Assembly (NCBI GenBank): GCA_029204225.1 | Contig: CM055092.1 | Coordinates: 45,010,087 to 45,074,086, forward strand | DNA: 64,000 nt | Direction of reading: 5' to 3' | DNA from: Diphasiastrum complanatum | Lineage: Eukaryota; Streptophyta; Lycopodiopsida; Lycopodiales; Lycopodiaceae | Shown here: positions 34,838 through 45,649 of the stretch, in pieces | How the letters are laid out: each line of letters starts with the position of its first letter | How positions within the stretch are numbered: position 1 is the stretch's first letter | Notes under the pieces: generated by a model | Database searches by the model: none | What the model saw: only the letters and a program-made list of their open reading frames with translations | Told to the model about the DNA's origin: nothing | Position numbers and translations under genes: made by a program

Positions 34838-35717
34838 TTAGAATCCACAGGACGTTACGTTTTTTCCATTGTGCATAAAACATCCGGAAACTTCAGGGTG
34901 GCATAAGTGAATCATAGAGCAAATGCATCCTCTCTTTCCTCCAACCTTACATGATACATACATTCCTTCCAGACATGCTGGTCCAGGTGCTCGACACACT
35001 GCAGAATGTACCTCAAAATTTTATGATGGTTTTGCCAAAATCAGCAGAGAATCTAAAATTCTACCTCTGAACTACAATTTGATTTCAACTCAAGGATTTC
35101 TGATAACATTTTAATATTATCTGAGACTGTCGATGGTCTATATCATATGTTTGAACTGCTCGAGGAGTTTTATTTACAGAAAGGAAAGAAGCTTACTCCA
35201 AGGCTGCAAAAACCTTCTAGGTTTTTGATATTGAGCAGCGGTCGACGTAGTCTGCAGTACGAACATATCCCTGTGAGAACAGCATTGAAATCAAAACTAT
35301 TTTACGGGTTTTTTGGTTGAAAGTAGCGGCATTTCCCAAAGAGCCCGGAAACTTCATTACAACCTTAGTCAAGCTTACCTCAAGTTCAGCCTCAGTATCA
35401 GATGGAGTTACCGATGCCGTAAAATTTCCTGCGTGAAAGACAGTCACATTGTTAAAAGTTAAGTTTTAATTTGAACATTTTAAGTCTAAGAGCCTGTACA
35501 GTTCAACTCAATCAAGTGAGCGTTTTCATTATGAAATTTGTCATGGTATCTAACGAACACTTCATCCCCAGGTAAAACAGCTTCAATTCCTACATATATT
35601 TGAATAAATCTTAAACTAGACATCTAACCTTTAATAACTGGCGTACTTACCGAAAAGGATGAGCAGTATCAAAAGAAACGCGCCGGTGAAGATTCTAACT
35701 TGTGAGGCACATGCCAT
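34838..35717 (-). CDS. Secreted cysteine-rich peptide precursor, four exons
   Basis: Predicted exons on the minus strand: 35717-35651, 35428-35379, 35251-35197 and 34998-34838, giving 110 residues with no stops. Every intron has GT and AG borders: G|GTAAGT, GAG|GTAAGC and GGA|GTAAGC donors, each acceptor ending CAG. Exon 1 encodes a signal peptide (MACASQVRIFTGAF then LLILLILF). Exon 2 is a short acidic spacer. Exon 3 ends QYQKPRRFLQPW, with a dibasic RR that could be a processing site. Exon 4 carries eight cysteines: MCRAPGPACLEGMYVSC, GCICSMIHLCHPEVSGC, ending SCGF. Spacing is C-x6-C-x7-C-x7-C-x-C-x5-C-x6-C-x10-C. The paralogue at 62.0-62.9 kb has the same exon sizes and phases, which supports the model. 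I do not recognise the family; small secreted peptides of this type often signal or defend. An upstream acceptor for exon 3 at 35270 would break the frame. Confidence 0.7.
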
Positions 35718-36194
35718 TATGCGTCCTGTGGAGAAATCTGTTGTGATCAAAATTTCTATTAACTACTAAAAGAGCAGGGAAAAATATGCTAAAAAGAATA
35801 GAATCTGGTAATCGGTCGCTTCGTCTCTGTCGCTACTCTACTGGAAACTAGTTACTACACACGGGTTCGAGTGAACTCAACACAGGAGAAACCACTGATG
35901 AAAAGGATGCAGTCAGAATTTTGTGTCAATCCTCCACCTTAACACAAGCTATTTAAAGTCTTGATCAATATCGTTCTTATCGAGCTGAAAAGCTTAATAG
36001 TTCCACGCTCCTTCCTGTCTGTATAGTATATAACGCTGCACGCACCAACGTCGGGACAACGTGGCATTGAGATGTAAACAAAACTTGGAGATGCGTGATC
36101 ATGAGATTCACCAACATGGCACTCGTGATCACCAAAAACATTGAGACGGTTATTTAATGCAATTTAATGCTTTTTATCAAACACTACAATAGTA

Positions 36195-36465
36195 TTAGAT
36201 GAAAGTCAAACATAGTTTCTGTGCAACAACAGACCAAATTATCATACCTACATCAGGATTCAGAACTAGATGAACAAAAATATCAATAATATAGTGATAG
36301 CAATGATATTCCACAACAACCTCATAACAAGGAGCTCCTGGAAGGTACCCCTCAGTTTCCATGTCTGGTACTGAACACGACACGAGTGTGTTCGATGCTC
36401 CTCCTGGACAACACCTAAGCTCTCACTGGCACAAACGATATGTCATTGCCATGTAAGTGCGGAAT
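36195..36465 (-). other. Coding-like segment with cysteines, copy 1
   Basis: A minus-strand open segment starts after an acceptor-like TGCCAG (about 36437). It reads ELRCCPGGASNTLVSC, DMETEGYLPGAPC and VVVEYHCYHY and has a possible donor GATGTAG|GTATGA near 36240. A related segment at 42.0-42.25 kb keeps ELRC, GASNTL, SC, DME and YLP. Without a start or signal peptide exon I cannot call a gene. It lies about 0.5 kb upstream of the cysteine-rich peptide gene. Confidence 0.3.
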
Positions 36466-36619
36466 GGTATATATTAAATCAATTCATGTCCAAACCTGAA
36501 CGTCACTGGAGTAACTGTGGACTGGTTCATTGCTTATCTGAAAGCCGTGGCAATGCTCCAAACTCTGAAGCAATTTACAGACGCTGCTAGCTATAGATTG
36601 CCTTTAGAGAAACTCTATA

Positions 36620-37200
36620 TTCTAAAGAAACAAATTAAACACATTTATCTTTTCGTAAGTGGTAGGGCATAACATTAAATTTAAGTGAATACATGATCGA
36701 CAAAAGCTTTTGGCATTACAGTAGTTTTCTCAAGACTTAATTCTATAAAGATCTCAAGCCTCCAATGTTTGATATACGTAATTGACAGCTAGATGCTGGA
36801 ATAATTTAAGCAGCCACTTTGTTTAGTTTTTATTATATCGCCCAGGATATGATGCCATCGTTTCAAATTATATTGTTTAAGATCTTTCCAAAATGTTTGG
36901 TAGTTTCTGGATGAATAACAAATGACGCATTGACTTCTCGGTATTTTTCTGGGCATTTCTCTAAACAGTTTTACTTTTGCTGTGGATTAGAACCTTGAGA
37001 GCTATATAAGAATAGGCCGGCGCATAAAAATATAACCAATTAGTGAGAGACTCTTTTGTATCAAACTTCATCTCGTCAAGCACATACAATCTCCACAAAT
37101 CAGGTTATCTAATTGAAATGTACTTTGTAATTTTTCTTTTTTGATGTCTCTTTTTTTTCACATACTTTTCTCAAATGATTTTGAGCTCCCCCCATCGATG
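36620..37200. other. No gene; TATA-like site on plus strand
   Basis: GCTATATAAGAATAGG at about 37001 is a good TATA-like box, but no plausible reading frame follows. The region is otherwise AT-rich. Confidence 0.35.
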
Positions 37201-37214
37201 TTTATGCAAGCTCT

Positions 37215-37870
37215 AGTATAAGATAGAGGGGGTGAATACAAATCAGCTGGGTTTGAAGAATTTTTCAAGGGGCAAGAGATCAAAAAGCAGTTCACTCAGC
37301 ATCTGTTTAATCAAACGTTTTAGCCCATAGGCGAGTGTTCAGCCACACAATGGCAATGGAGTAGCAGGAAGGAAGAAATTTTCAAGTGGCAAGAGATCAA
37401 AAAGCAGTTTACTCAAGCGCACACACCACACAATAGCAATGGAGTAGTAGAAAGGAAGATTTGCACCATTGTGAAAAGTGGTTGATGAATGGTGAAGCGA
37501 ATGAACTTGGCAAACTTATAGTGGTTGAAGAGTTGCAACATTGCTATATTCTTGTAAAATAGAAGTCCCCCTATTTTGGTTTCAGATGTGACTCCCAAAG
37601 AGACTTTCATAGTTATTAAGCACAATGTAGATACAGTCCATATCTTTGGATGTAAAGCTTACATATGTGCCAAAGGAAAAGAGAAATAAGCTTGATGCAA
37701 AATCCATCAAATGTGTTTTTACTAGATGTGATGAGAAGACCAAAAGATGCAAGACTTTGTTTTGATCCTACGACATGAAAAATTCACATTAGCAAGGATG
37801 TGACACACTTGATGAGATGCACATGATAAATGAATCTAGTCATTTTGAAGTTCATGGTGAAGGTGGAAAG
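37215..37870 (+). pseudogene. Copia integrase relic with internal duplication
   Basis: The pieces fit the second half of the copia integrase: EYKSAGFEEFFKGQEIKKQF, then NGVVERKICTIV (the E-containing helix), MNLANLYWLKSCNIAIFLYN, then VDTVHIFGCKAYICAKGKEK. About 110 bp around the TPQ/NGVVER site is present twice in tandem (about 37256-37373 and 37374-37466), which wrecks the frame. Several further stops follow. It is truncated at both ends. Confidence 0.65.
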
Positions 37871-38393
37871 CTTCTTCCTACAATCTTGGAAAATGATGAA
37901 GACATCATGCCTCATGAGTTTCTTAGCATTTTGACACACACATGAGAATTATAATCACATTGTTAGCAAACTTGCACAAAGAAATGGATGATATGTATTC
38001 ACACATAGGATCTTAACATACGCTCATTGCCAATGAGAGGGATATGCCATAGATTTTCTTTAAATATCTTATTCAACCAAAGATTCAAAATATTGAGTCT
38101 AGAAACCTAATTTTGAAAGAGTTATCCATGAACGTATGCCACAATACGTCAGCAAAGAAAATAAAACAAAACTATTCTCAAAACTTGACTATTATCCAAA
38201 AACTTCTATTTATGTTTTACACCTAAGTGTGATATAAATACTTCAATGTGACAAGTTATTTACTATACATTCTAATTTTAAATCATACTTGGATCTGAAA
38301 TTTTCACAACGTATAATATTAAGTGATATTATCTTAGACTATGAATTTAGGATATTGCTGTCTAGACCATACCAAAGTGAAAGCAATGATGGA
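37871..38393. other. Decayed sequence, no gene recognised
   Basis: It probably continues the copia relic, but I cannot identify RT motifs. Confidence 0.35.
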
Positions 38394-38797
38394 TGTTGAA
38401 GGGTGTGCGGATCTCAAGGCAACCCTAACCCTAGCTAATAAGTGAGAGGGATTTGGCACCCTACCTATGTAAGTCCAACCCAGTGATCACATTGTTATTT
38501 GATCAAATAGATAGCATTAAAGAGACTTTAAGGCTATTTACAAAGTAAATAAGTATAGAGGCCTAAAAGTCAAGTTAGTGATTGGAGGGTCCCCACCAAA
38601 CACTCCAATCACGAACTTGACTTTTAGGCCTTCAAACTTATTTACTTGTGTAAATAGCCTTAAAGTCTATTTATTGCTATCTATTTAATCAACTAACAAT
38701 GTGATCACTGGGTTGGACTTACACACGCAGGGTGCCAAATCCCTCTCACTTACTAACTAGGGTTAGGGTTGCCTTGAGATCTGCAAACCCTACAACA
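38394..38797. mobile_element. 404-bp palindromic element with 5-bp duplication
   Basis: The two halves, 38394-38587 and 38603-38797, are near-perfect reverse complements around a ~15-bp spacer. The ends are TGTTGAAGGG and CCCTACAACA. ATGGA flanks it on both sides (38389-38393 and 38798-38802), so it inserted as a unit. Each arm corresponds to the terminal ~200 bp of the LTRs at 21436 and 22975 (CACCCT...TAAGTCCAACCC...CTAACCCTAG). It is a head-to-head LTR fragment behaving like a miniature mobile element. No coding content. Confidence 0.8.
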
Positions 38798-39379
38798 ATG
38801 GATCTATTGAAAGCAACCATAGCTGCACCTCAATGAAGCAAAAAATTGCTAAGAAATCTGCATAAAAATAAACAAAAAAAATTCGATGCATGATTGAACA
38901 TTATTACCTATAAAATAAAGAGTTTTCTTTTAATGATAAATTATCATATATTTCATTATATTATTGCAAATGTGATGCATAATTGTTTCTTGTATTATTT
39001 ACAATACATTAAATTTGAGTTATGTCGGGTTTGTATTCGAATTATGGTGTATTATACTTTGAATTAGACACCACCAAATCCCCTCCCTTCTATAAATAGT
39101 ATATATATGTGCATATACATATATGTACACATATAATTATCTTAATTGAGAATTAAAAACTATGTTGGATGCAATTGATATAATGCATCATAGAATTCAA
39201 TTACACACAAAATACATAAATTGCCCTACAACATAGGTAGGAACTATCTTCATGGATCTATTTGAAAAAAATGGAAAAAAAAATATTTATTGATGGTAAT
39301 CATTGATAACTATGCAGTATACATCAATTTTACAATGAAGTATGTTAAAAAAAGAAGTCATAAAGCACATGAAATTTTA

Positions 39380-39985
39380 ATTGTGGGTGTTTTTTCAGTT
39401 TTTTTATTTTATTGCAATTATTCATAAACATGCATTCAAAATTAAACCACTAAAAAAATATATGTCATTATTGATATAGATGGTATTAAAACTATTGCAT
39501 ACCACGTCACTATACATGGTATTAAAACCACTAAACAATATTCTTTAAAAGAAATTAAGGGTACTCTTCCAGGTCATGCTACAATATGAATTTGAGAGAT
39601 TTGACCAAATTACACCCCTCAGATCCACTTAGTAGTGCAGTATGGGTCTTTTTTATTACCGTCGTTGATAAACATGCATTCAAAATTAGTTGCACCACTC
39701 AAAAGCATTAAAAAAAATGCATAAGACACCCCTAGATCATGCTAACCTACGAATCTGGGAGGGTTTGTATGGTAGCATGATTTACAGGAGTAGTTTTTAA
39801 ATTTATCATGAGATTTATTTTCTAGCCATCACTGATATACATCCATTCAAAATCGATTGCACCACTCAATAACATATAAAAAAAAAAAAACAAATCATGC
39901 TACCATGTGCATATGAGGACTTTGATGAAGTCAAACTCCCTAATCTGCATGGTAGTGTGATTTGGGAGTATTTGATCTCTTTTTT
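39380..39985. repeat. Degenerate tandem units (~170-240 bp)
   Basis: A phrase similar to ACATGCATTCAAAATTA...CACTCAA recurs near 39428, 39669 and 39838, with related ATCATGCTA stretches near 39737 and 39896. AT-rich and non-coding. Confidence 0.45.
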
Positions 39986-40550
39986 TTATGCCATATACCT
40001 TATTCTCATTGACAGACATGCTATTTAAGCGATTCCAACATTACATACCCATTAAAAGATGTTGGGCCCATAGAGATACTTTAGTTGCACATAGTCCAAG
40101 AACAGGACCTATGAACCATAGATCACATAATGAAAGGATAGTTGACAATGTCCCTAGATTTGTCAATTTTCTATTAAAAAAGACATCCAAATATGAACCC
40201 TTCATTTCATATCCAATAAGCCTATCAAAGTGTAGCAAGATTCAAAGGTCTATACTTTTACTCGTAATAGAGATTTAGATTGGTGTTGGGGCATTTCTCC
40301 ACAAGGGACTAACATTGAGAAGGAAACTACATAATTAGCAACATTATCTCACAATGTCACGTTCTTACGAGGATGGTTGCACATTTCCAAAATCTAATCC
40401 TAATCCAATGATTCCAATTATGTTTCACCAACCAAATCTTATTCTTACAACTAATAGAAGTTTTCCACACTTCCAGAGGTATAGCCTGTAAAGCAATGTC
40501 AGTTTTTCTAATAGCTAGAGTGGTATACAACTTGTAAAAAAACTTATTTA
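39986..40550. other. Unassigned stretch
   Basis: A plus-strand frame of about 96 codons (39988-40278) and a shorter minus-strand frame (40357-40569) are open but match nothing I recognise. The sequence next to them becomes copia RNase H at 40550. Confidence 0.35.
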
Positions 40551-40751
40551 TCATGCTAGGACTAAGCACCTAGAGATTAATAATCACTTTGTACATGAAC
40601 ATCTGCTTAACAATGAGGTTAAAGTAAGACATTGTAGCATTATTGATCGAATAGCTGATGTTCTTACAAAACCATTAAGGACAAGTTTGAAATGTTTAGA
40701 GAGAGACTTTTTATTTGTAACATTGAAAGTAAACTTAAGCTTTAGGGAGAT
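40551..40751 (+). pseudogene. Copia RNase H C-terminal fragment
   Basis: The peptide ARTKHLEINNHFVHEHLL then RIADVLTKPLRTSLKCLERD is the conserved end of copia RNase H (usually HARTKHIEIDxHFIRE...ADIFTKPL). It ends about 10 bp before a purine-rich TTTAGGGAGATTG and the TGTTGGATTTG start of a likely 3' LTR at 40752. Confidence 0.7.
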
Positions 40752-41085
40752 TGTTGGATTTGACATCTTAATTTTAGTGCGATGGTAGAACTCCCTTAGT
40801 TTAGTGCATTCTTTTTTTATAGTGTGCACACGTCTTCGTGATGAGACCAATATGGCCATGCATGTGTCGCGTAATGGCACAATTGTCAGGACTTGGTCCC
40901 CCATTATTGGCAGCCTTGCCATGCAGGACTACCCTAAGAAGATACCGATACTATGAATATAGTGGTTAAAATAGTGAGTTATCAGCTCTTGTGCTTGATA
41001 GCTTATGTTATTGTGTATGATTCATAACTTGATTTACGATCTATCCTATCATATTGTGAGCCAATAGAAACTCCGATCCATGCTG
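40752..41085 (+). repeat. Copia 3' LTR candidate
   Basis: It starts TGTTGGATTTGACATC directly after a polypurine tract. A TTTTTTTATAGTG box lies at about 40810. The outer end is not defined. Confidence 0.4.
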
Positions 41086-41985
41086 GCCCTTTTTTAAATA
41101 TCTTAGAGACATAGAATCACAAAAAATGAAGGTTGGTCAAAAGCTTGATGTAGCTATATTCAATGTCGAATGCTCGAGGCTAAGATATGGCCAACATAGA
41201 AAGCTACGTATGTGCACAATGCACCATGTCAAAAAGTCCATCTTTGGAATATAACATTTTGAGCATCAAAATCTAAAACTCTCTACATATAAATGCATGG
41301 TTGTATGGGTCTTGATTGATGGCTAATTGTGCAAATAACTTTGAATAAGTGATATTTCTATTGCTAGTTTGAATATTGTAGTCTGATTGTGATTTTGATA
41401 TAATAACTATACATTAGCCACTTTTCTCCTCTTCAAATAGTGACAGCCTATATATGATAGCTATGATTACTTGTGATGTAGCTCTAACCTCTCACATTTG
41501 TTTCAGATTGACTCGAAAGACGACATAGTTTCTAATAAGTGACGTACAATTGATAAAGACCACCGTTCTTGTTCTAGAGGTCACATGTTCTACTCCTATC
41601 ACCCTCACAGTTGAGGACTTACAAGAAACAAAAACATAACTAGTATACATTACAAATAGAAGACTCTCTAAGAGAAGATATCTCAATCTAATAAATACAT
41701 CAATATAAGATCATACGAACATTAAGAAAACTTTGATGGTTTTATGTTAGTATTTCATAGTTACACCATAGCATTTTTTTGCATCTTGAAGGCACAAGAT
41801 TAACTACCAACTATGAGTGTTTGGAATGTCTGCAAGGGCTGAAAACAGTGAAGCCAATAGGAGTCACATGTCCATGCACAAAATGATACTTGAGCCTAGG
41901 TTGTCACTGGTCCCTACCATAGGTAACACTCTTCTCCAACTCAGGTATGTTGGGGGGAACTCAGTGAGATCATCGAGACAGCTGT
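41086..41985. other. No recognisable gene
   Basis: AT-rich, without coding or repeat structure that I can support. Confidence 0.4.
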
Positions 41986-41989
41986 TTAC

Positions 41990-42260
41990 ATCTTACATAA
42001 TCAATTATAGATTCTAATCCAAATGATCAAAAGCAAGAACATATCATATCTACCTCGGAATTGTATGCATAACAATAAGAGTATTATAATCGTTAGCCAT
42101 AACAATGATAATGCACAACAACCGCTGCACCGCATAACAAGGTGCTCGTGTTTGATGGAAGGTAGACCTCATTTTCCATGTCTGCCTATGTGCATGAGAG
42201 GAGCGTGTTTGATGCTCCTGCTAGACGGCACCTAAGCTCTCCCTGGCATGCACGACTTGC
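41990..42260 (-). other. Coding-like segment with cysteines, copy 2
   Basis: Related to 36195-36465 at DNA and peptide level (GELRCRLAGASNTLLSC, DMENEVYLP). An acceptor-like TGCCAG lies at the same relative place. A TAG interrupts it before DMEN and the later part diverges. Flanking DNA to about 42430 also matches 36.47-36.8 kb, so this is a duplicated block of at least 400 bp. Confidence 0.3.
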
Positions 42261-42429
42261 TAACGTCTAGTGAATTGCGGAAGACTGAATAAGTCGTGCA
42301 CTGGTTCAGTTTGTATCTGCACAACATTGCATGGTACTGCAGCTAAAGCTCGAATCATACAGATGTCAACTTGTCAAGGCTCCAATGTGTGATTCACATC
42401 AATTGACAGCTCTTGTGTCCGATTTTTTC

Positions 42430-43000
42430 ACACAGACTCCAAGATTCCGACTCTTTAGAGTCTATCCTTTCAAAATGCTCTAAATTACCCGAGTCAAATG
42501 TCTTTGGAGCTTGCTTTTGAAAGATTTAAATAGAAATGACTTCTACCTGAATAATTCAATAATATATCACGCATTGACTTCTCTTCTAAAAATATTACAC
42601 AAACAATAAATAGTGAATGACTACACTACTCTAGATTATAAATTGGTATCATTACATAATAAATAGAATAAAGTGCTAGATAGTAATATGGTGGGAATGC
42701 TTAAGGAATGCACTGGAGGGCACCTGTAGTGCTCGCCCCAATATCGCTAAGAGGCTAAGTTCTAACAATTAATAAATATGGGCAATTTATTAGCAAGACT
42801 TTGATCTCCTCAAGGTGTATGCACACCTATCATCTCGTTAAATGTTACATGTTTGATAAACTTCTTGAATCTTGGTAATAGGTATGATTCTAAATAAGTT
42901 TTCTTTGAAGGAATTTTCTAAAGTACGACCACCAAAATTTTCAAGTTAGCCTTGCTTTGTGAGGAGTTTTGTGATTTCTTTCATATTCCATGCATCCATT
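42430..43000. other. No recognisable gene
   Basis: AT-rich sequence with no supportable feature, ending where homology to the 25.9-kb flank begins. Confidence 0.4.
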
Positions 43001-43465
43001 AGAAAAACTTAGAGCCTGAAGAGGGCCTTTGAAAAAAATGCTTTTTTATTTTTCTTCTTATTTTTGTTGGACCAATTGAAACCTTGAAAAGGTTTTACGT
43101 CACGTAGAATTTTTCAAATATAAATAAAATAAAAACTCTTAAAATATATTGTTGTTTCGTCGGGCAGCATGTGGAAATGCTATTGGTTGATGAGGCCTGC
43201 CCTTCCAGCTCATCACTGCCCAAAGAGACCCAAAAATATTGAAAATGAATATGACAGATGGTTGAGATGAGAAAATCGATGTACCAGTAATGTATATGCA
43301 TTGTCAAATTATGGTTAACAGGATTAACCAGAGTTAATTCGTGGCGCCAAATAGATCAGTGTTTCAAATTTATGCCAACACATTTTCTCGGATTCATGGC
43401 TTTTTGTCTATGCAAATTTTCAGATTCATAGTTCAGTGTTTCAGATTTTTGCATACACATTACGA
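43000..43465. repeat. 5' flank shared with copy A
   Basis: Inverse of 25391-25900. It includes the block TCGGGCAGCATG...CTATTGGTTGATGAGG and the GTGGCGCCAAATAGATCAGTG stretch upstream of the copy B ATG at 43466. Confidence 0.6.
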
Positions 43466-44028
43466 ATGGCGCCATCCAGGAAGCCGTGCTCCTCAATCGA
43501 CTCTATGCTTCTATTCAATGAGACAGATGATAATGGATTATTGGTGCCAAGAAAATATTCAAAATACTCTTGGGTTTTGATGCATCCATCATCAAGAGGA
43601 GCATTTTGAAAAAGCAAAAGGTCAAAACTATCATTTCGATCTTATTGGAAAGCCATAATTTTGGATTTCAGAACATCATCAGGAGGAAAATCTATTTCTG
43701 AAGTTCTAGTCCAACATGTACATATGCATTCAGAGATAAATGTGCAAGGATTCAACCGTCGGGATCACAAAAAAAGCAACTATGAGTATTGATATTTTTT
43801 ATACTTATATTTTTGTCATTCATAAATATCTAATAGTAAACTTGCCAATCTGATCATTTTTCTCTTGCAGATTTGTATCCATCCAACATAAATGAATGGG
43901 AGCCGAGTGGATCTTTAGCAGATGTGTTAGATGTTATTCACACTGACATTGGACAATTGCAATTTCAAGGTAGAACTACAAAAGATCTAGTTGATAGTGG
44001 GATCTTTTCTTATGAATCAATGTACACT
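43466..44028 (+). pseudogene. Truncated copy B of the copy A gene
   Basis: Exon 1 starts MAPSRKPCSSIDSMLLFNET at 43466. It is broken by a TGA near 43610 and continues to the junction near 43783, where the intron donor has changed from GT to AT (ACT|ATGAGT). After the same TTGCAG acceptor (43870), exon 2 reads INEWEPSGSLADVLDV then HTDIGQLQFQGRTTKDLVD. It stops matching copy A at about 44028, where unrelated minus-strand coding sequence begins. The rest of exon 2 and exon 3 are absent. It cannot make the protein. Confidence 0.65.
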
Positions 44029-45600
44029 CGTCTTCCTCTGTTTTGGGAAGGCCTCGATGCCTTTTAAGGCAAGAGGACTCTCTGCTATAATATTGCCTTC
44101 CTCTGTATTAGAAAGGACTTCTATTCCTTTTTTATCATATATAATAAGATCTGCATCTTGAGCAACCTGAAAGGCTATTAAGGAAGGAGAAGGTTGCTTT
44201 TGAGTGCCCTCGATCTCAAGTGCAACGCTTACACCGTTCTGAGCAAAAATCTATATACATCGTCAGGAGTATACGGCTCAAGAGTGAACTGTCATCACAA
44301 AACACGAGAATCAACAAATTACAAACAATGATAGTAAAGAAATATGAATCAGAATGAAAAGAACTACAAAGGAACATAATATTACCTTTTCAATATCTAC
44401 ATCTACTTTAAATTATACAACTTAAAAAATAGCTTCGTATTGTACAAGACAAACCATGCACAATTAAAAGCGTCCTTTTGTTGTATACACTGGATATATT
44501 GAACGAAAATTAGTAATATTATGATAGAAAATTTATTTACGCTATGATGATAGATTTGAACTAAAAAAGGAATACATGCATATCAGATATAAATTGAATA
44601 TACCTTGAGAGATCTAATGGTTATCTCTCCAATTGAGGTTGTCGTTGTGAGTATTTCCCGAACGACATCATGAAGTAGAGAATCAAATTTTCTATGTGTA
44701 TTTGCGGCTGAGTTTAATATTACACATAGAAAATTTGATACTCTCTCCTTTTTTATCTTTACAGAAATAATGTTCAAGCTCCAATGCCGACTGCAACAAC
44801 AAAAATACAAATATCGATAAATCCATACTTATCAAAGCAATCCTTACTTATTAAAGGAATGTCGCATGCAACAATCCAGATTAAAGCAACAAAAACAAAA
44901 GAGCAATTCTTACTTATTTTCATATGGAATCAAATAAAATTTCGCCACAGGACTACATTGGATAAAATATACAACCTTCTCAAAATTGGCTTCTTTTGCC
45001 TTTATCGCTCCCATGAAAAATGGACTAACAACAAAAACAATTTCATGGGAATCGGAACTAATACTATTCTGCAAAAAAAATCCTCTGGCTTCTACTATTA
45101 CATCTGAAATTTCTGAAGTTTTATCTTTCAGCTCGGCACAAAATTTTGGACCTAGTCTAAAGCTTTTACGTGAATCTGGAAGAAAAAAAATCAAAAAAAT
45201 TGTCGAGAAGATCAATTTTATTAGCTAGGTAGGCCTCGTACTGGTTATAATGGTCAGAATTAAAATAAACTTGGGCAGGATCGTATGGAATTCTTACAAA
45301 AAATTATGTATAGGAGCAAAAAAAGAAGTAGATATAATATTTACAGATTTCTCTGCTCCTCTTGGGTAATCAATACTTTTGGTGAAGAAACTCGCTAAGG
45401 AGCTGGATGAATAACAGGAGGAGGAAGCGGTGATGATTCTCGATCTGAATCAGATTCTCCAGCAGCTAACTCAGAGCTCTGGACGATCCAAGGTCTCTTG
45501 GCCGAGATAACTCTAGGAGGGGGAACACGGACATGGGATGGTTGTACAGTGATTATGGCACGGTAGTGGATTTGAACCTGACTATCATTCTAAGAAGAAG
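44029..45600 (-). pseudogene. Multi-exon unidentified gene, decayed
   Basis: Minus-strand coding-like segments in order: 45591-45349 (Pro/Ser-rich, QPSHVRVPPPRVISAKRPW, SDSDRESSPLPPP; one TAG; donor CT|GTAAAT); 45310-44910 (RIPYDPAQVYFNSDHYNQYE, then after a one-base slip in a T-run CAELKDKTSEISDVIVEARG and FFMGAIKAKEANFEKVVYF); 44800-44606 (KKERVSNFLCVILNSAA, ends AAG|GTATAT); and 44292-44029 (QFTLEPYTPDDVYRFLL, frame slip, VALEIEGTQKQPSPSLIAFQ, LALKGIEAFPKQRK). The consistent polarity and splice-like ends suggest one gene read from about 45.6 kb. No domain is recognised. Its right-hand start faces the plus-strand gene at 46.5 kb across a motif-rich spacer. Confidence 0.4.
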
Positions 45601-45649
45601 AGAATTAAAAACAAAAAAGTTTGAACAAAAGCGCCCGGAATCAAAAAAA

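Noticed and set aside
39988-40278. A 96-codon plus-strand gene
   Set aside because: No recognisable domain, no splice context, and it abuts copia RNase H; not enough support.
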